A stretch of DNA of 32,431 nt from contig JAGABI010000017.1 of the NCBI GenBank assembly GCA_017614715.1, positions 1-32,431 on the forward strand, given 5' to 3'. The notes beneath the pieces are model-generated. The model was not told the origin of the DNA. It saw only the letters and a program-made list of their open reading frames with translations, and made no database searches. A program made the translations under genes and the position numbers. Each line of letters opens with the position of its first letter. Within the stretch, counting starts at the first letter, position 1. Below, one piece after another: positions 8,221 through 16,797 of this stretch. The stretch comes from Bacteroidales bacterium (GTDB taxonomy: Bacteria; Bacteroidota; Bacteroidia; Bacteroidales; UBA932).

Positions 8221-11044
8221 CCCGGCTAAATACATCTTTATACTCCTGGCCCTGTTCTTCCTGCTGGCCTACAGCCCAGAGGCTGCCACCAAGCGCCGTA
8301 GCAGGAAGGATAAGGACAGCCTGCTTACCCTGCTCAATGCAGAGTATGCACGTGTATTTGAACGCCCGGGCAAAAGGGAATTCCGCGAGGTGAAGGGGCC
8401 CGCCACCTTCTTCCACAACGGAGCCTATATGTTTTGCGACTCTGCCATATGGAATGTGAGCATGAACCAGGTCGAGGCCTACCACAACGTAAAGCTTGTG
8501 CAGGACAAGACGGTGGTTACCAGCGACAACGTCATTTATTACGCAGATGACAACGTCGCCCGCTTCCGCGGGGAGGTGGTGGAGGTGCATGACAAGGAGA
8601 AGAATACCCTCCGCACAAGATATCTGGATTACAATACCGCCGACAGTGTGGCCAATTTCTCTTTCGGCGGGGCGATGAAGACCTCCAAGGGGGAGGTGAT
8701 CGAGAGCGACCGGGGCACCTACGATGCCAAGACCGGTATCTGCCGTTTCGAGGACAACGTGGAGATGTTCACCGACAGCCTGTTTATCAAGACCACGACC
8801 CTCGATTACGACACCAACCAGAAGAAGGCCTACTTTGGGAAGAAGACCCAGATGTGGAAGAACGAGATGTATATGCGCGGGGAATACGGCTGGTACCAGC
8901 AGGATTCCGGCGTGGTATATTTCGATTCCGACGTCTATATGAACAACCACGACTATGAGGGGTGGTGCGATACGATGTATTATTACCAGCACAGCCGTCG
9001 CGGACTGATGCGCCGCAACGTGCAACTGCTGGATTCCCTCAACAATACCTACTTTCTGTCGGACGCCGGCAATGTATGGTTTGATACCGTCAACAACATA
9101 TATGCGACACTGTTTCTGGACCCCGCTGCAGTGTATGTGGGGGAGAACACAGACAATAAGATAGATACCCTCTTCTGCAGGGCCGATACCATGATGTTCT
9201 ACACAAGTAGGGTGTGCGACATCCCTGAAGAGTTGATTCAGGACAGCCAGAAGGCGCTGCAGCAGGTAAATTTTGACGCGATTGGCGAGGCGGAGAAAAA
9301 GGCCCTGGAGAAGAAGGAGCAGGAACGCAAGGAGGCCATTGAAAGGTTGCCGGAATATATAGCGTACAAAAAGCGTAAGGAGTTGGCAGAAAAGCGGCTG
9401 AGGGACAGTCTGGACGCAGTCAGGATTCAGGCGGAGAAGGATAGTCTTTCCCGCATGGAATCCCTTCAGGCAGCCGATTCCCTTGCTGTGAATGAGGAGC
9501 TGCAGCCCGGGGAAGTTGCGCTTCAGGCACCGCAATCCGATGAAGTTCTTGTCCAGGTGGCTCCGCCTGCTGAAGAGCAACCGGCAAATCCCGGGATGGA
9601 CGGCAATATCCCGCAACCGGGGAAAACCCCCATGCCCATAGATACCATGGCGGCCGCAGACTCTTTGGCTACGCCCGATTCCCTGGCGGTAAAGGGGCCG
9701 CAGGACACCACCAAGTTGAGGTTCATTAAAGGGTATCGTCATGCGCTTATCTATCGTACTGACCTTCAGGCTCGTTGCGACTCTATCTATTTTTCCCAGC
9801 TGGATACCCTGCTCAGGATGTACGAAGACCCCGTTATATGGAACGAGAACCGTCACCAGCTCAGTGGAGAGGAGGTAATTGCGCAAATGCGGGACAATGC
9901 TTTTGACAGGGCCAACATCCATGGCAACGCAATGATTATCAGCCAGGAAGATACTGTCCATTTTGACCAGATAAAGGCCACCGAGATGCTGGGCTACTTC
10001 AATAAGGATAACACCCTGCGCCGTTACGATGCGTTGGGCGGGGTGAACGCCATGTTCTATATGCAGGAGGACAGTGTTATCACCATCCTGAATTCCAAAC
10101 AGGCCCAGTTCATGATGGTCACCATGAAGGATGGGGTGGCGGAGAAGCTCAAATATTATGAGCAGATTAACAGCGACGCTTATCCGGTGTACAATCTCCC
10201 GGTGGACAAGCAGCGCCTGAAAGGTTTCAAGTGGCGCGAAGATGAGCAGCCCAAGAGCCGCTTTGATGTTACAAAACGGGCCTTGAGGAGCTCTAAACGG
10301 GCATCTTACGCCGTTATCAAGCTGCCTGTGTTCAAGCGTACAGACTTGTATTACAAGGACTATATGAAGGATATCTTCAAACAGATAGCGGACCGTGCAG
10401 AGCAGAACCGTCTGGAGCAGGCTCGGCGTGACTCTATTGAGGCCGCCCGGCAGGAGGAGATGAGCCGCATGGCTGCCGATTCTACCATGGGGATATCCAG
10501 TGCCTTCAATCAGGAGGGCGAAATCATCATAGATTCCCTGGCAACCCTGAAGCCCGGTCCACTGGCAAAGGATGATTCCTCTGCTGTGGTTGCGCCAGTA
10601 ATTGATGCGCACAATGCTACACTTGATTCGCTTGCCATGGAGCGGGATGCAGCCAAGGCCCGCCTTGATTCTCTCACCGCCGCACTTTCCGGTGGCGATA
10701 CAGGATTGGCGCAGCCTGGCATAGAGGGCATGGAGAATCACTCCGACGACGGGTTTGTTGAGGTGCAGATGCCCAAGGAGGGCAAGAAGCTCACATGCAA
10801 GGAGAAACGTGCCCTGCGCAAGGCTGCCCGCGAACTCCGCCGTCAGCAGCGCAAGCTGGAGCGGGAGGCGAAAAAGGCAGAACGGGAGGCGCTGAAGGCA
10901 AAGCGTGCGGCGGAACGCGAAGCCAAGCGGGCTGCAGCTGCCGCAGAGAAGGCTGCCCGCAAAGCTGCAAGGGAGGCTAAACGCGCCGCGGCTGCCGCAG
11001 AAAAAGAGGCCCGCAAGGCTGCCGGCGGAGAATCCGCACGATAG
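8210..11044 (+). CDS. OstA/LptA-like LPS transport protein with basic coiled-coil tail
   Basis: A 944-residue protein with an N-terminal signal or anchor (about 5-24) and beta-strand-rich OstA/LptA-like repeats in two blocks (about 40-330 and 504-725) separated by a charged coiled coil (about 340-430) and a Pro/Glu-rich linker. Blocks such as ATFFHNGAYMFCDSA and VHFDQIKATEML resemble LptA/LptD-N domains, implying a role in carrying LPS or lipooligosaccharide across the periplasm. From about 856 to the end it is almost wholly Lys/Arg/Ala/Glu and carries an imperfect 18-residue duplication (EAKRAAAAAEK...). The ATG at 8210 gives a clean signal; a TTG at 8189 would add seven residues. Much longer than E. 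coli LptA (about 185 aa). OstA homology is confident; the tail's role is unknown. Confidence 0.8.
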   Translation: MRISPAKYIFILLALFFLLAYSPEAATKRRSRKDKDSLLTLLNAEYARVFERPGKREFREVKGPATFFHNGAYMFCDSAIWNVSMNQVEAYHNVKLVQDKTVVTSDNVIYYADDNVARFRGEVVEVHDKEKNTLRTRYLDYNTADSVANFSFGGAMKTSKGEVIESDRGTYDAKTGICRFEDNVEMFTDSLFIKTTTLDYDTNQKKAYFGKKTQMWKNEMYMRGEYGWYQQDSGVVYFDSDVYMNNHDYEGWCDTMYYYQHSRRGLMRRNVQLLDSLNNTYFLSDAGNVWFDTVNNIYATLFLDPAAVYVGENTDNKIDTLFCRADTMMFYTSRVCDIPEELIQDSQKALQQVNFDAIGEAEKKALEKKEQERKEAIERLPEYIAYKKRKELAEKRLRDSLDAVRIQAEKDSLSRMESLQAADSLAVNEELQPGEVALQAPQSDEVLVQVAPPAEEQPANPGMDGNIPQPGKTPMPIDTMAAADSLATPDSLAVKGPQDTTKLRFIKGYRHALIYRTDLQARCDSIYFSQLDTLLRMYEDPVIWNENRHQLSGEEVIAQMRDNAFDRANIHGNAMIISQEDTVHFDQIKATEMLGYFNKDNTLRRYDALGGVNAMFYMQEDSVITILNSKQAQFMMVTMKDGVAEKLKYYEQINSDAYPVYNLPVDKQRLKGFKWREDEQPKSRFDVTKRALRSSKRASYAVIKLPVFKRTDLYYKDYMKDIFKQIADRAEQNRLEQARRDSIEAARQEEMSRMAADSTMGISSAFNQEGEIIIDSLATLKPGPLAKDDSSAVVAPVIDAHNATLDSLAMERDAAKARLDSLTAALSGGDTGLAQPGIEGMENHSDDGFVEVQMPKEGKKLTCKEKRALRKAARELRRQQRKLEREAKKAEREALKAKRAAEREAKRAAAAAEKAARKAAREAKRAAAAAEKEARKAAGGESAR

Positions 11045-11093
11045 CGCATGTGGCACGATTCTTTCATCTTCTATCGGCTATAAAATGTTCATT

Positions 11094-11798
11094 ATGGAAA
11101 ATAAAGGTAATTTCTTTGCAGGTCTGGCCATTATGGTCGGCCTCATCGTTGTCGGGTTAAACATTCCGAAAGCTATTCAGGTGCTGAGCTCTTCTCAGCG
11201 AAACGTGAGCGTACGCGGTTTGTGCGAGCGGGAGGTGGCGGCTGACAAGGTTATCTGGCCGCTCACTTACAACATCGCCGGCGACGACCTTTCTGAGTTG
11301 TATCGTCAGCTGGAGGACAACAACGGCGCAATCAAGTCGTTCCTCAAAAGCGGCGGTATTGACGATTCTGAAATAACCGTCTCCGCCCCCAACGTCTCTG
11401 ACGTATTCACCCAGGAGTATGGTGGCAACAACCGTCGCTACCGTTATGTTATCAAATCCACAACTACCGTAAGCACCGGCAAGGTGGATAATGTGCTGGC
11501 TCTTATGGGCAGGCAGGGCGACCTTATACGCAAGGGCATCACTCTATCCAGCGAATGGGACTGTCACCCCACCTTCAGCTTTGAGTCGTTGAACGCAATC
11601 AAGCCCGAGATGATTGAGGAGGCGACCAAGAACGCCCGCGAATCGGCCCAGAAGTTTGCCGACGACTCCGGCAGCAAGCTGGGCAAGATACGCAACGCAT
11701 CGCAGGGCTACTTTACAATTGAGGACCGCGACAGCAATACCCCCCAGATCAAGAAGGTCCGCGTGGTTACAAATGTGGATTACTCCCTGTCCAATTAA
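11094..11798 (+). CDS. SIMPL-domain (DUF541) membrane-anchored protein
   Basis: A 234-residue protein with one N-terminal membrane segment or uncleaved signal (about 8-26, FFAGLAIMVGLIVVGLNI) followed by a SIMPL/DUF541 domain facing the periplasm. Recognisable family features are the N-terminal VSVRGLCEREVAADKVIW strand, the SEITVSAPNVSDVF stretch and the helical part ARESAQKFADDSGSKLGKI. The family is linked to periplasmic stress proteins (for example E. coli YggE), but no biochemical activity is agreed. The ATG at 11094 (MENKGNFF) is preferred; the ATG at 11085 would add MFI. It follows the OstA-like gene by 49 bp with no clear promoter box, so it may be the last gene of the guaB operon. 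A strong terminator follows. Confidence 0.8.
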   Translation: MENKGNFFAGLAIMVGLIVVGLNIPKAIQVLSSSQRNVSVRGLCEREVAADKVIWPLTYNIAGDDLSELYRQLEDNNGAIKSFLKSGGIDDSEITVSAPNVSDVFTQEYGGNNRRYRYVIKSTTTVSTGKVDNVLALMGRQGDLIRKGITLSSEWDCHPTFSFESLNAIKPEMIEEATKNARESAQKFADDSGSKLGKIRNASQGYFTIEDRDSNTPQIKKVRVVTNVDYSLSN

Positions 11799-11820
11799 GG
11801 CCATTGCAAACCGTTAAGAG

Positions 11821-11849
11821 AGCCGTGCCCTTCCGGGTGCGGCTTTTTT
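11821..11849 (+). terminator. Factor-independent terminator after the SIMPL gene
   Basis: AGCCGTGCCC (11821-11830), loop TTCC and GGGTGCGGCT (11835-11844) form a 10-bp stem with two G-U pairs, followed by six T (11844-11849). It separates the guaB/foldase transcript from the ATPase operon. Confidence 0.85.
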
Positions 11850-11880
11850 GTTGACAATTGTTCTAAAATGTAGCCTTCAG

Positions 11881-11928
11881 ATTTAGAAATGTCGCTAAAA
11901 ATGCGTAATTTGCGCTGTTTTTCTAAAT
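11881..11928 (+). promoter_or_regulatory. ATPase operon promoter flanked by an inverted repeat
   Basis: TAATTTG at 11906-11912 resembles a -7 box (one base short of TAnnTTTG), with TTTA at 11882-11885 as a possible -33 element. Perfect inverted arms ATTTAGAAA (11881-11889) and TTTCTAAAT (11920-11928) flank it. A third TTCTAAA lies at 11861-11867. The arms overlap the predicted -33 region and the start of the transcript, where a repressor or activator could bind. The predicted leader is about 25 bases. Confidence 0.4.
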
Positions 11929-11940
11929 ATTTTTCTGGAT

Positions 11941-12549
11941 ATGCAAAACAAACTGCAAGAACTCACCGACAAGCTTTACAATGAGGGGCTTGCAAAGGGC
12001 AGGCAGGACGCCGACAATTTGCTCAGTCAGGCTCGTGAACAGGCGGAAAAGATAGTTGCCGAGGCAAAGGAGCAGGCAGAAACAATCCTCGCTGATGCCC
12101 AGAAGGCAGCCGAGGATCTCCGCACCCGCACGGAAGGTGACATCAAGATGGCTTCTACCCAGACTTTGGCTGCGCTCCGTCAGCAGATAGAGCAGATGGT
12201 AAGCGCAAAGGCCGTCAGCGCAAAGGTGGATGACGCCCTTGCCGACAAGGAGTTCATGGGCAAGCTTATCGCTACTGTGGCAGGTGCGTTCAAGGCCGAC
12301 GGCGCAGCTGCATCGCTGGATGTGATCCTCCCGGAGCAGATGAAGTCCCAGTTGGATGAATTCCTGGCAAAGAATATAGACAAGGCCCTTGCCGGTTCGC
12401 TCAACTTCAGCTTCAGCGACGATTTTGCAGAAGGCTTCCGGATTGCTCCCCAGGGTGAGGGTTATTACCTCAATTTTAACGACGAGAGTTTTAAAGCCCT
12501 GCTGAGTGAGTACCTGCGTCCCGCAACCACCAAGATACTCTTTGGATAG
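11941..12549 (+). CDS. V/A-type ATPase subunit E (peripheral stalk)
   Basis: A 202-residue peripheral-stalk subunit that links the catalytic A3B3 head to membrane subunit I. Residues about 1-95 form a long Ala/Glu/Lys/Gln-rich coiled coil (SQAREQAEKIVAEAKEQAE, ADAQKAAEDL), followed by a globular C-terminal half ending KILFG that would bind the head. Length and layout fit subunit E of Bacteroidota and Chlamydia-type operons. First gene of the ATPase operon; DUF2764 follows six bases later. No separate subunit G, its usual coiled-coil partner, is encoded here. Confidence 0.88.
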   Translation: MQNKLQELTDKLYNEGLAKGRQDADNLLSQAREQAEKIVAEAKEQAETILADAQKAAEDLRTRTEGDIKMASTQTLAALRQQIEQMVSAKAVSAKVDDALADKEFMGKLIATVAGAFKADGAAASLDVILPEQMKSQLDEFLAKNIDKALAGSLNFSFSDDFAEGFRIAPQGEGYYLNFNDESFKALLSEYLRPATTKILFG

Positions 12550-12555
12550 CATAAG

Positions 12556-13122
12556 ATGGATAACTATCCGTACATAATCGCGAGCCTCCCGGATCTGGCA
12601 CTCGACTTCGAGAAGCACGATTTCGATTACCCTTTTATCAGAGAGAACATCTTCTTTTCCCTGAGTCAGGAAGATCGCAGGCTGGTGGAGTGGTTGGAGC
12701 AGGGTTTTGTGGATGAGAACCTCAATGAGGATTTCTACCGCCAGTGCCGCCGCTGCGGAAACCGCTTCATCCGCGAGTTTTTCGCGTTTGACTGGCTTCT
12801 CCGCACAGAGAAGGTGGCGTATCTGGAGCGGCGCGAGAGCGGTGAGGACTTTGAAGAGAAGGAGGCGCTGCACAAGGCCTTTGTGACCCCGGACATCCTC
12901 AAACGGGAGCAGGCCATAGGCAGAGTGGTCTGGAACAAGATAGAGGAGCTGGTGGTGATGGACGTTTTCAATATCAACGTAATCCTTGCATTTCTGGCAA
13001 AGGCGCACATTATCACCCGCTGGAACCGCCTGGACCGCGTCACCGGCCGCAAGCTGTTCGATGATTTCGTGAAGGAAATTGATGAAACATACAATAGGAA
13101 TAAGATAGATTTTAATATATGA
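12556..13122 (+). CDS. DUF2764 family protein of the V/A-ATPase operon
   Basis: A 188-residue helical cytoplasmic protein opening YPYIIASLPDLALDFE, with CRRCGNRFIREFFAFDWLLR near the middle and ARKLFDDFVKEI-like helices at the end (GRKLFDDFVKEIDE). I recognise DUF2764, found between subunits E and A in Bacteroidota and Chlamydia-type V-ATPase operons. Its position is where subunit C (the central-stalk funnel) or F lies in other operons, so it may replace one of them; this is inference from gene order and from the absence of C and F. No signal peptide or membrane segment. The stop overlaps the start of subunit A by four bases (ATGA). Confidence 0.85.
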   Translation: MDNYPYIIASLPDLALDFEKHDFDYPFIRENIFFSLSQEDRRLVEWLEQGFVDENLNEDFYRQCRRCGNRFIREFFAFDWLLRTEKVAYLERRESGEDFEEKEALHKAFVTPDILKREQAIGRVVWNKIEELVVMDVFNINVILAFLAKAHIITRWNRLDRVTGRKLFDDFVKEIDETYNRNKIDFNI

Positions 13123-14873
13123 AAACTACCGGCGTTGTTACAGGTATCATCTCCAACCTGGTGACCATCAAGTTTGACGGTCACGTGTCGGAGAACGAGA
13201 TCTGTTACGTAGATTTGAATGGCGTAAAGCTGATGGCCGAGGTGATTAAGGTGAACGGCAAGAACGCCTTCGCACAGGTTTACGAGAGTACCCGAGGCCT
13301 GCGTCAGGGCGACAAGGTGGAGTTTGACGGCCACATGCTGGAGGCCGTGCTTGGACCTGGCCTGCTTTCAAGCAGTTACGACGGCCTGCAGAACAACCTT
13401 GCCACCATGGAGGATGTGTTCCTCAAGCGGGGCGAATACACCGCTCCCCTGGACCACGACAAGTTGTGGGACTTCACCCCGATTGCCGCCCCCGGCGACA
13501 AGGTCGAGGCTGCATCCTGGCTTGGCGAGGTAAAAGAGGGGTGGCTGCCTCACAAAATCATGGTTCCGTTTGCCTTCAAGGGGACCTACACCGTAAAGAG
13601 TGTGGCGCCTGCCGGCCAGTATAAAATTGATGACGCCATCGCCACCCTCACCGATGCCAAGGGCAACGACGTTAAGGTGACAATGGTTCAGAAGTGGCCG
13701 GTGAAGGTGGCTGTGGGCGGTTATAAAGAGAAGCCGCGTCCATACAAAATCATGGAGACCCATGTGCGCACCATCGATACCTTCAACCCTATAGCAGAGG
13801 GCGGTACCGGCTTCATCCCCGGCCCGTTCGGTTGCGGTAAGACTGTGCTTCAGCACGCCATAGCCCGCCAGGGAGATGCCGAGGTAATTGTTATGGCGGC
13901 CTGCGGCGAGCGTGCCAACGAGGTGGTGGAGATATTCAAGGAGTTCCCCGAGTTGGTGGATCCCAACACCGGCCGCAAGCTCATAGAGCGCACAACCATC
14001 ATCTGCAACACCTCCAATATGCCGGTTGCTGCCCGCGAGGCTTCCGTATATACCGCGATGACCATCTGCGAGTATTACCGTGCGATGGGCCTCAAGGTGC
14101 TGCTGCTTGCAGACTCCACCTCCCGCTGGGCTCAGGCGCTGCGTGAGATGAGTAACCGTATGGAGGAACTTCCGGGTGCCGATGCCTTCCCGGTGGACCT
14201 CTCATCCATCATTTCCAACTTCTACTCCCGTGCCGGCATTGTTAAGCTGAACAACGGTGAGACGGGTTCAGTAACCTTCATCGGTACCGTTTCGCCCGCC
14301 GGCGGGAACCTCAAGGAGCCGGTCACCGAATCGACCAAGAAGGCGGCTCGCTGCTTCTATGCGCTGGAGCAGGCCCGTGCCGACAGCAAACGCTATCCTG
14401 CAGTTAATCCTCTGGATTCTTACTCCAAATATCTGGAGTATCCGGAAATTGTTGAATACCTCGACAAGAAGGTGCGCCCCGGCTGGGTGGCCGATGTGAT
14501 GCGCGCCAAGGTAATTGTCCGCCGCGGCAAGGAGATGGCGGAGCAGATCAACATCCTTGGCGACGACGGCGTCCCTTTGAGCTATCACGAGACCTTCTGG
14601 AAATCGGAACTTATAGACTATGTGATTCTGCAGCAGGATGCATTTGACCCCGTTGACAGCCAGTGTCTTATGGAGCGCCAGGATTATATCCTCACAGAAG
14701 TGCTCAAGGTGTGCGACCGCAAGTTCGATTTTGAAACATTTGAAGAGTATGGTAAGTTCTTCAAGGAGCTCATCAATGTGTTCCGCCAGATGAATTATAC
14801 CCCCTGGAAGAGCGAGCAGTTCTACAATTATTCAGAAAAATTAAACAATATCCTCTCCAATGGCAACAACTAA
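13119..14873 (+). CDS. atpA: V/A-type ATPase catalytic subunit A
   Basis: The 584-residue catalytic subunit that binds and hydrolyses (or makes) ATP in the A3B3 head. The Walker A motif GPFGCGKT spans 235-242 (Lys241, Thr242); the catalytic glutamate is Glu264 in CGERANEVVE. Further A-type features are the non-homologous insert (about 110-200), LLLADSTSRWAQALREMSNR and YPAVNPLDSYSKY. It overlaps DUF2764 by four bases and subunit B by 14, implying coupled translation to keep A and B equal. The canonical family P-loop reads GAFGCGKT; the Ala-to-Pro change here is conservative in position and common in this branch as far as I recall. Symbol follows prokaryotic V/A nomenclature, not the F-type alpha subunit. 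Confidence 0.96.
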   Translation: MKTTGVVTGIISNLVTIKFDGHVSENEICYVDLNGVKLMAEVIKVNGKNAFAQVYESTRGLRQGDKVEFDGHMLEAVLGPGLLSSSYDGLQNNLATMEDVFLKRGEYTAPLDHDKLWDFTPIAAPGDKVEAASWLGEVKEGWLPHKIMVPFAFKGTYTVKSVAPAGQYKIDDAIATLTDAKGNDVKVTMVQKWPVKVAVGGYKEKPRPYKIMETHVRTIDTFNPIAEGGTGFIPGPFGCGKTVLQHAIARQGDAEVIVMAACGERANEVVEIFKEFPELVDPNTGRKLIERTTIICNTSNMPVAAREASVYTAMTICEYYRAMGLKVLLLADSTSRWAQALREMSNRMEELPGADAFPVDLSSIISNFYSRAGIVKLNNGETGSVTFIGTVSPAGGNLKEPVTESTKKAARCFYALEQARADSKRYPAVNPLDSYSKYLEYPEIVEYLDKKVRPGWVADVMRAKVIVRRGKEMAEQINILGDDGVPLSYHETFWKSELIDYVILQQDAFDPVDSQCLMERQDYILTEVLKVCDRKFDFETFEEYGKFFKELINVFRQMNYTPWKSEQFYNYSEKLNNILSNGNN

Positions 14874-16182
14874 CGCATTTGCAAGGACATATATACAGCT
14901 GGATTCCATTACCAAGGCCACTGTTTCGCTCCACGCGGAGGGCATCAGCAACGACGAGCTGGCCAGTGTGGCGGGACGCCTTGCGCAGGTGGTGAAGATC
15001 AAGGGTGACACCGTGACCCTGCAGGTTTTTGCCGGTACCGAGGGCATCCCCACCAATGCCGAGGTCAAGTTTTTCGGAGAGGCTCCCTCCCTGGAGGTGA
15101 GTGAAGAGTTGTCGGGCCGTTTTTTTGACGCCTACGGCAATCCGATTGACGGCGGTCCGAGGGTGCAGGGTGAGAAGCGCTTCATAGGCGGTCCCTCCGT
15201 GAACCCCTACAAGCGTCAGCAGCCTTCGCAGCTGATCCCCACTGGTATCGCCGGCATAGACCTGAACAATACGCTTGTCACCGGCCAGAAGATTCCCTTC
15301 TTTGCCGATCCCGACCAGCCCTACAACCAGGTTATGGCGCAGGTTGCGCTCCGTGCCGATGTGGACAAGATTATCCTGGGCGGCATGGGCCTTTCTAACG
15401 ACGACTATCTCTATTTCAAGCAGGCATTCGAGGCCGCCGGCGCCCTTAACAAGATTATCAGCTTTGTAAACACCACGGAACAGCCCCCTGTTGAGCGGTT
15501 GCTGATTCCCGACATGGTGCTCACCGCAGCAGAATATTTTGCAGTTGACAAGCATGAGAAGGTGCTGGTGCTGCTCACCGACATGACGCTGTATGCCGAC
15601 GCCCTCTGCATCGTTTCAAACCGAATGGACCAGATCCCTTCCAAGGATTCGATGCCCGGCTCGCTCTATTCCGACCTTGCGAAGATATACGAGAAGGCGG
15701 TGCAGCTCCCCGACGGCGGCTCCATCACCATCATCGCGGTGACCACCTTGAACGACGGTGACATAACCCACGCTATCCCCGATAACACCGGTTATATCAC
15801 CGAGGGCCAGTTGTTCCTCCGTATGGATACCGACACCGGAAAGGTCATCATAGACCCGTTCCGCAGCCTATCCCGTCTGAAACAGCTGGTGCAGGGCAAG
15901 AAGACCCGCGAGGACCACAGTGCAGTGATGAATACCTCCGTGCGGCTTTACGCAGATGCTGCCAACGCCAAGACCAAGCTGGAAAACGGCTTTGATTTGA
16001 GCGATTATGACAAGCGCTGCCTGGAGTACGCTAAAGAGTATTCCGTGAAGTTGCTGGCAATTGACGTGAACCTCACAATTGACGAGATGCTCGACACCGC
16101 GTGGGGCCTGTTCAGGAAATATTTCTCCAAGACCGAAACCGGTATCAAGGAGTCCCTGACAGCAAAATACTGGAAAGATTAA
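14860..16182 (+). CDS. atpB: V/A-type ATPase regulatory subunit B
   Basis: The 440-residue non-catalytic partner of subunit A in the A3B3 head. It has the F1/V1 nucleotide-binding fold (IPTGIAGIDLNNTLVTGQKIP; LVLLTDMTLYADALCIVSNR; MPGSLYSDLAKIYEKA) but no Walker A GKT motif at the P-loop position, as usual for B. It is the shorter B type seen in Bacteroidota and Chlamydia operons. The ATG lies inside the end of the A gene (14-base overlap). Subunit D follows six bases after the stop. Symbol follows V/A nomenclature. Confidence 0.95.
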   Translation: MATTNAFARTYIQLDSITKATVSLHAEGISNDELASVAGRLAQVVKIKGDTVTLQVFAGTEGIPTNAEVKFFGEAPSLEVSEELSGRFFDAYGNPIDGGPRVQGEKRFIGGPSVNPYKRQQPSQLIPTGIAGIDLNNTLVTGQKIPFFADPDQPYNQVMAQVALRADVDKIILGGMGLSNDDYLYFKQAFEAAGALNKIISFVNTTEQPPVERLLIPDMVLTAAEYFAVDKHEKVLVLLTDMTLYADALCIVSNRMDQIPSKDSMPGSLYSDLAKIYEKAVQLPDGGSITIIAVTTLNDGDITHAIPDNTGYITEGQLFLRMDTDTGKVIIDPFRSLSRLKQLVQGKKTREDHSAVMNTSVRLYADAANAKTKLENGFDLSDYDKRCLEYAKEYSVKLLAIDVNLTIDEMLDTAWGLFRKYFSKTETGIKESLTAKYWKD

Positions 16183-16188
16183 CGCCAG

Positions 16189-16797
16189 ATGGCCATTAAG
16201 TATCAATATAACAAGACGTCGCTAACGGAACTCGGCCGCCAGCTGAAGGTTCGCACCCGCGCCCTGCCTACCCTGAAAAACAAGGAGAGTGCGCTGAGGG
16301 CGGAGGTTAAGCACGCAAAGGAGCGTGCGGAGGAGTTGTCCGGAGAGTATCAGAAGGCGCTGGAGAGCTACGACTATATGGCTTCCCTTTGGAACGAGTT
16401 TGAGCCGGGCCTAATCACCGTAGAGGGCGTTGAACTCGACGTGGTTAAGGTAGCCGGAGTGAAGACCCCACACCTGAAGGCCATCAACTATAGCGTGAAG
16501 CCGTTTGACACTTTTGTAAAGCCTATGTGGTACACCGAGGGTGTGGAGATACTCAAGAACCTGGCCCAGATAGGCATCGAGAGCCTAATCCTGATTGAGA
16601 AGGCCCGCATCCTGGATTACCAGCGCAAGAAGACCACCCAGAAGGTGAACCTGTACGAGAAGGTGCAGATTCCGGGCTTTCAGGAGGCCATGCGCAAGAT
16701 AAAACGATTTATGGAGGATGAGGAGAATATCTCCAAGGCCTCCCAGAAGATAGTAAAGACCCGCCATGCGGCAGAAGAAGAGGAGGAGCAGGCATGA
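16189..16797 (+). CDS. atpD: V/A-type ATPase subunit D (central rotor stalk)
   Basis: The 202-residue central shaft that turns inside the A3B3 head and passes torque to the membrane ring. It shows the typical two long helices: N-terminal YQYNKTSLTELGRQLKVRTRA to about residue 65, and a C-terminal coiled coil from about 140 (KKTTQKVNLYEKVQIPGF...AMRKIKRFMEDEENISKAS). The protein ends in an acidic run. It overlaps subunit I by four bases (ATGA). In other operons D pairs with F; no F gene is present in this operon. Confidence 0.93.
   Translation: MAIKYQYNKTSLTELGRQLKVRTRALPTLKNKESALRAEVKHAKERAEELSGEYQKALESYDYMASLWNEFEPGLITVEGVELDVVKVAGVKTPHLKAINYSVKPFDTFVKPMWYTEGVEILKNLAQIGIESLILIEKARILDYQRKKTTQKVNLYEKVQIPGFQEAMRKIKRFMEDEENISKASQKIVKTRHAAEEEEEQA

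Noticed and set aside
8171-11056. A 961-codon open frame on the minus strand opposite the OstA-like gene
   Set aside because: It mirrors the whole OstA-like gene, has no recognisable domain, and its stop-free state follows from rare use of TTA, CTA and TCA codons in the sense gene. The sense product has a signal peptide and OstA homology.
11851-11873. TTGACA as a sigma-70 -35 box before the ATPase operon
   Set aside because: No TATAAT-like element follows at 16-18 bp, and Bacteroidota use the TTTG/TAnnTTTG system. It also lies directly behind a terminator.
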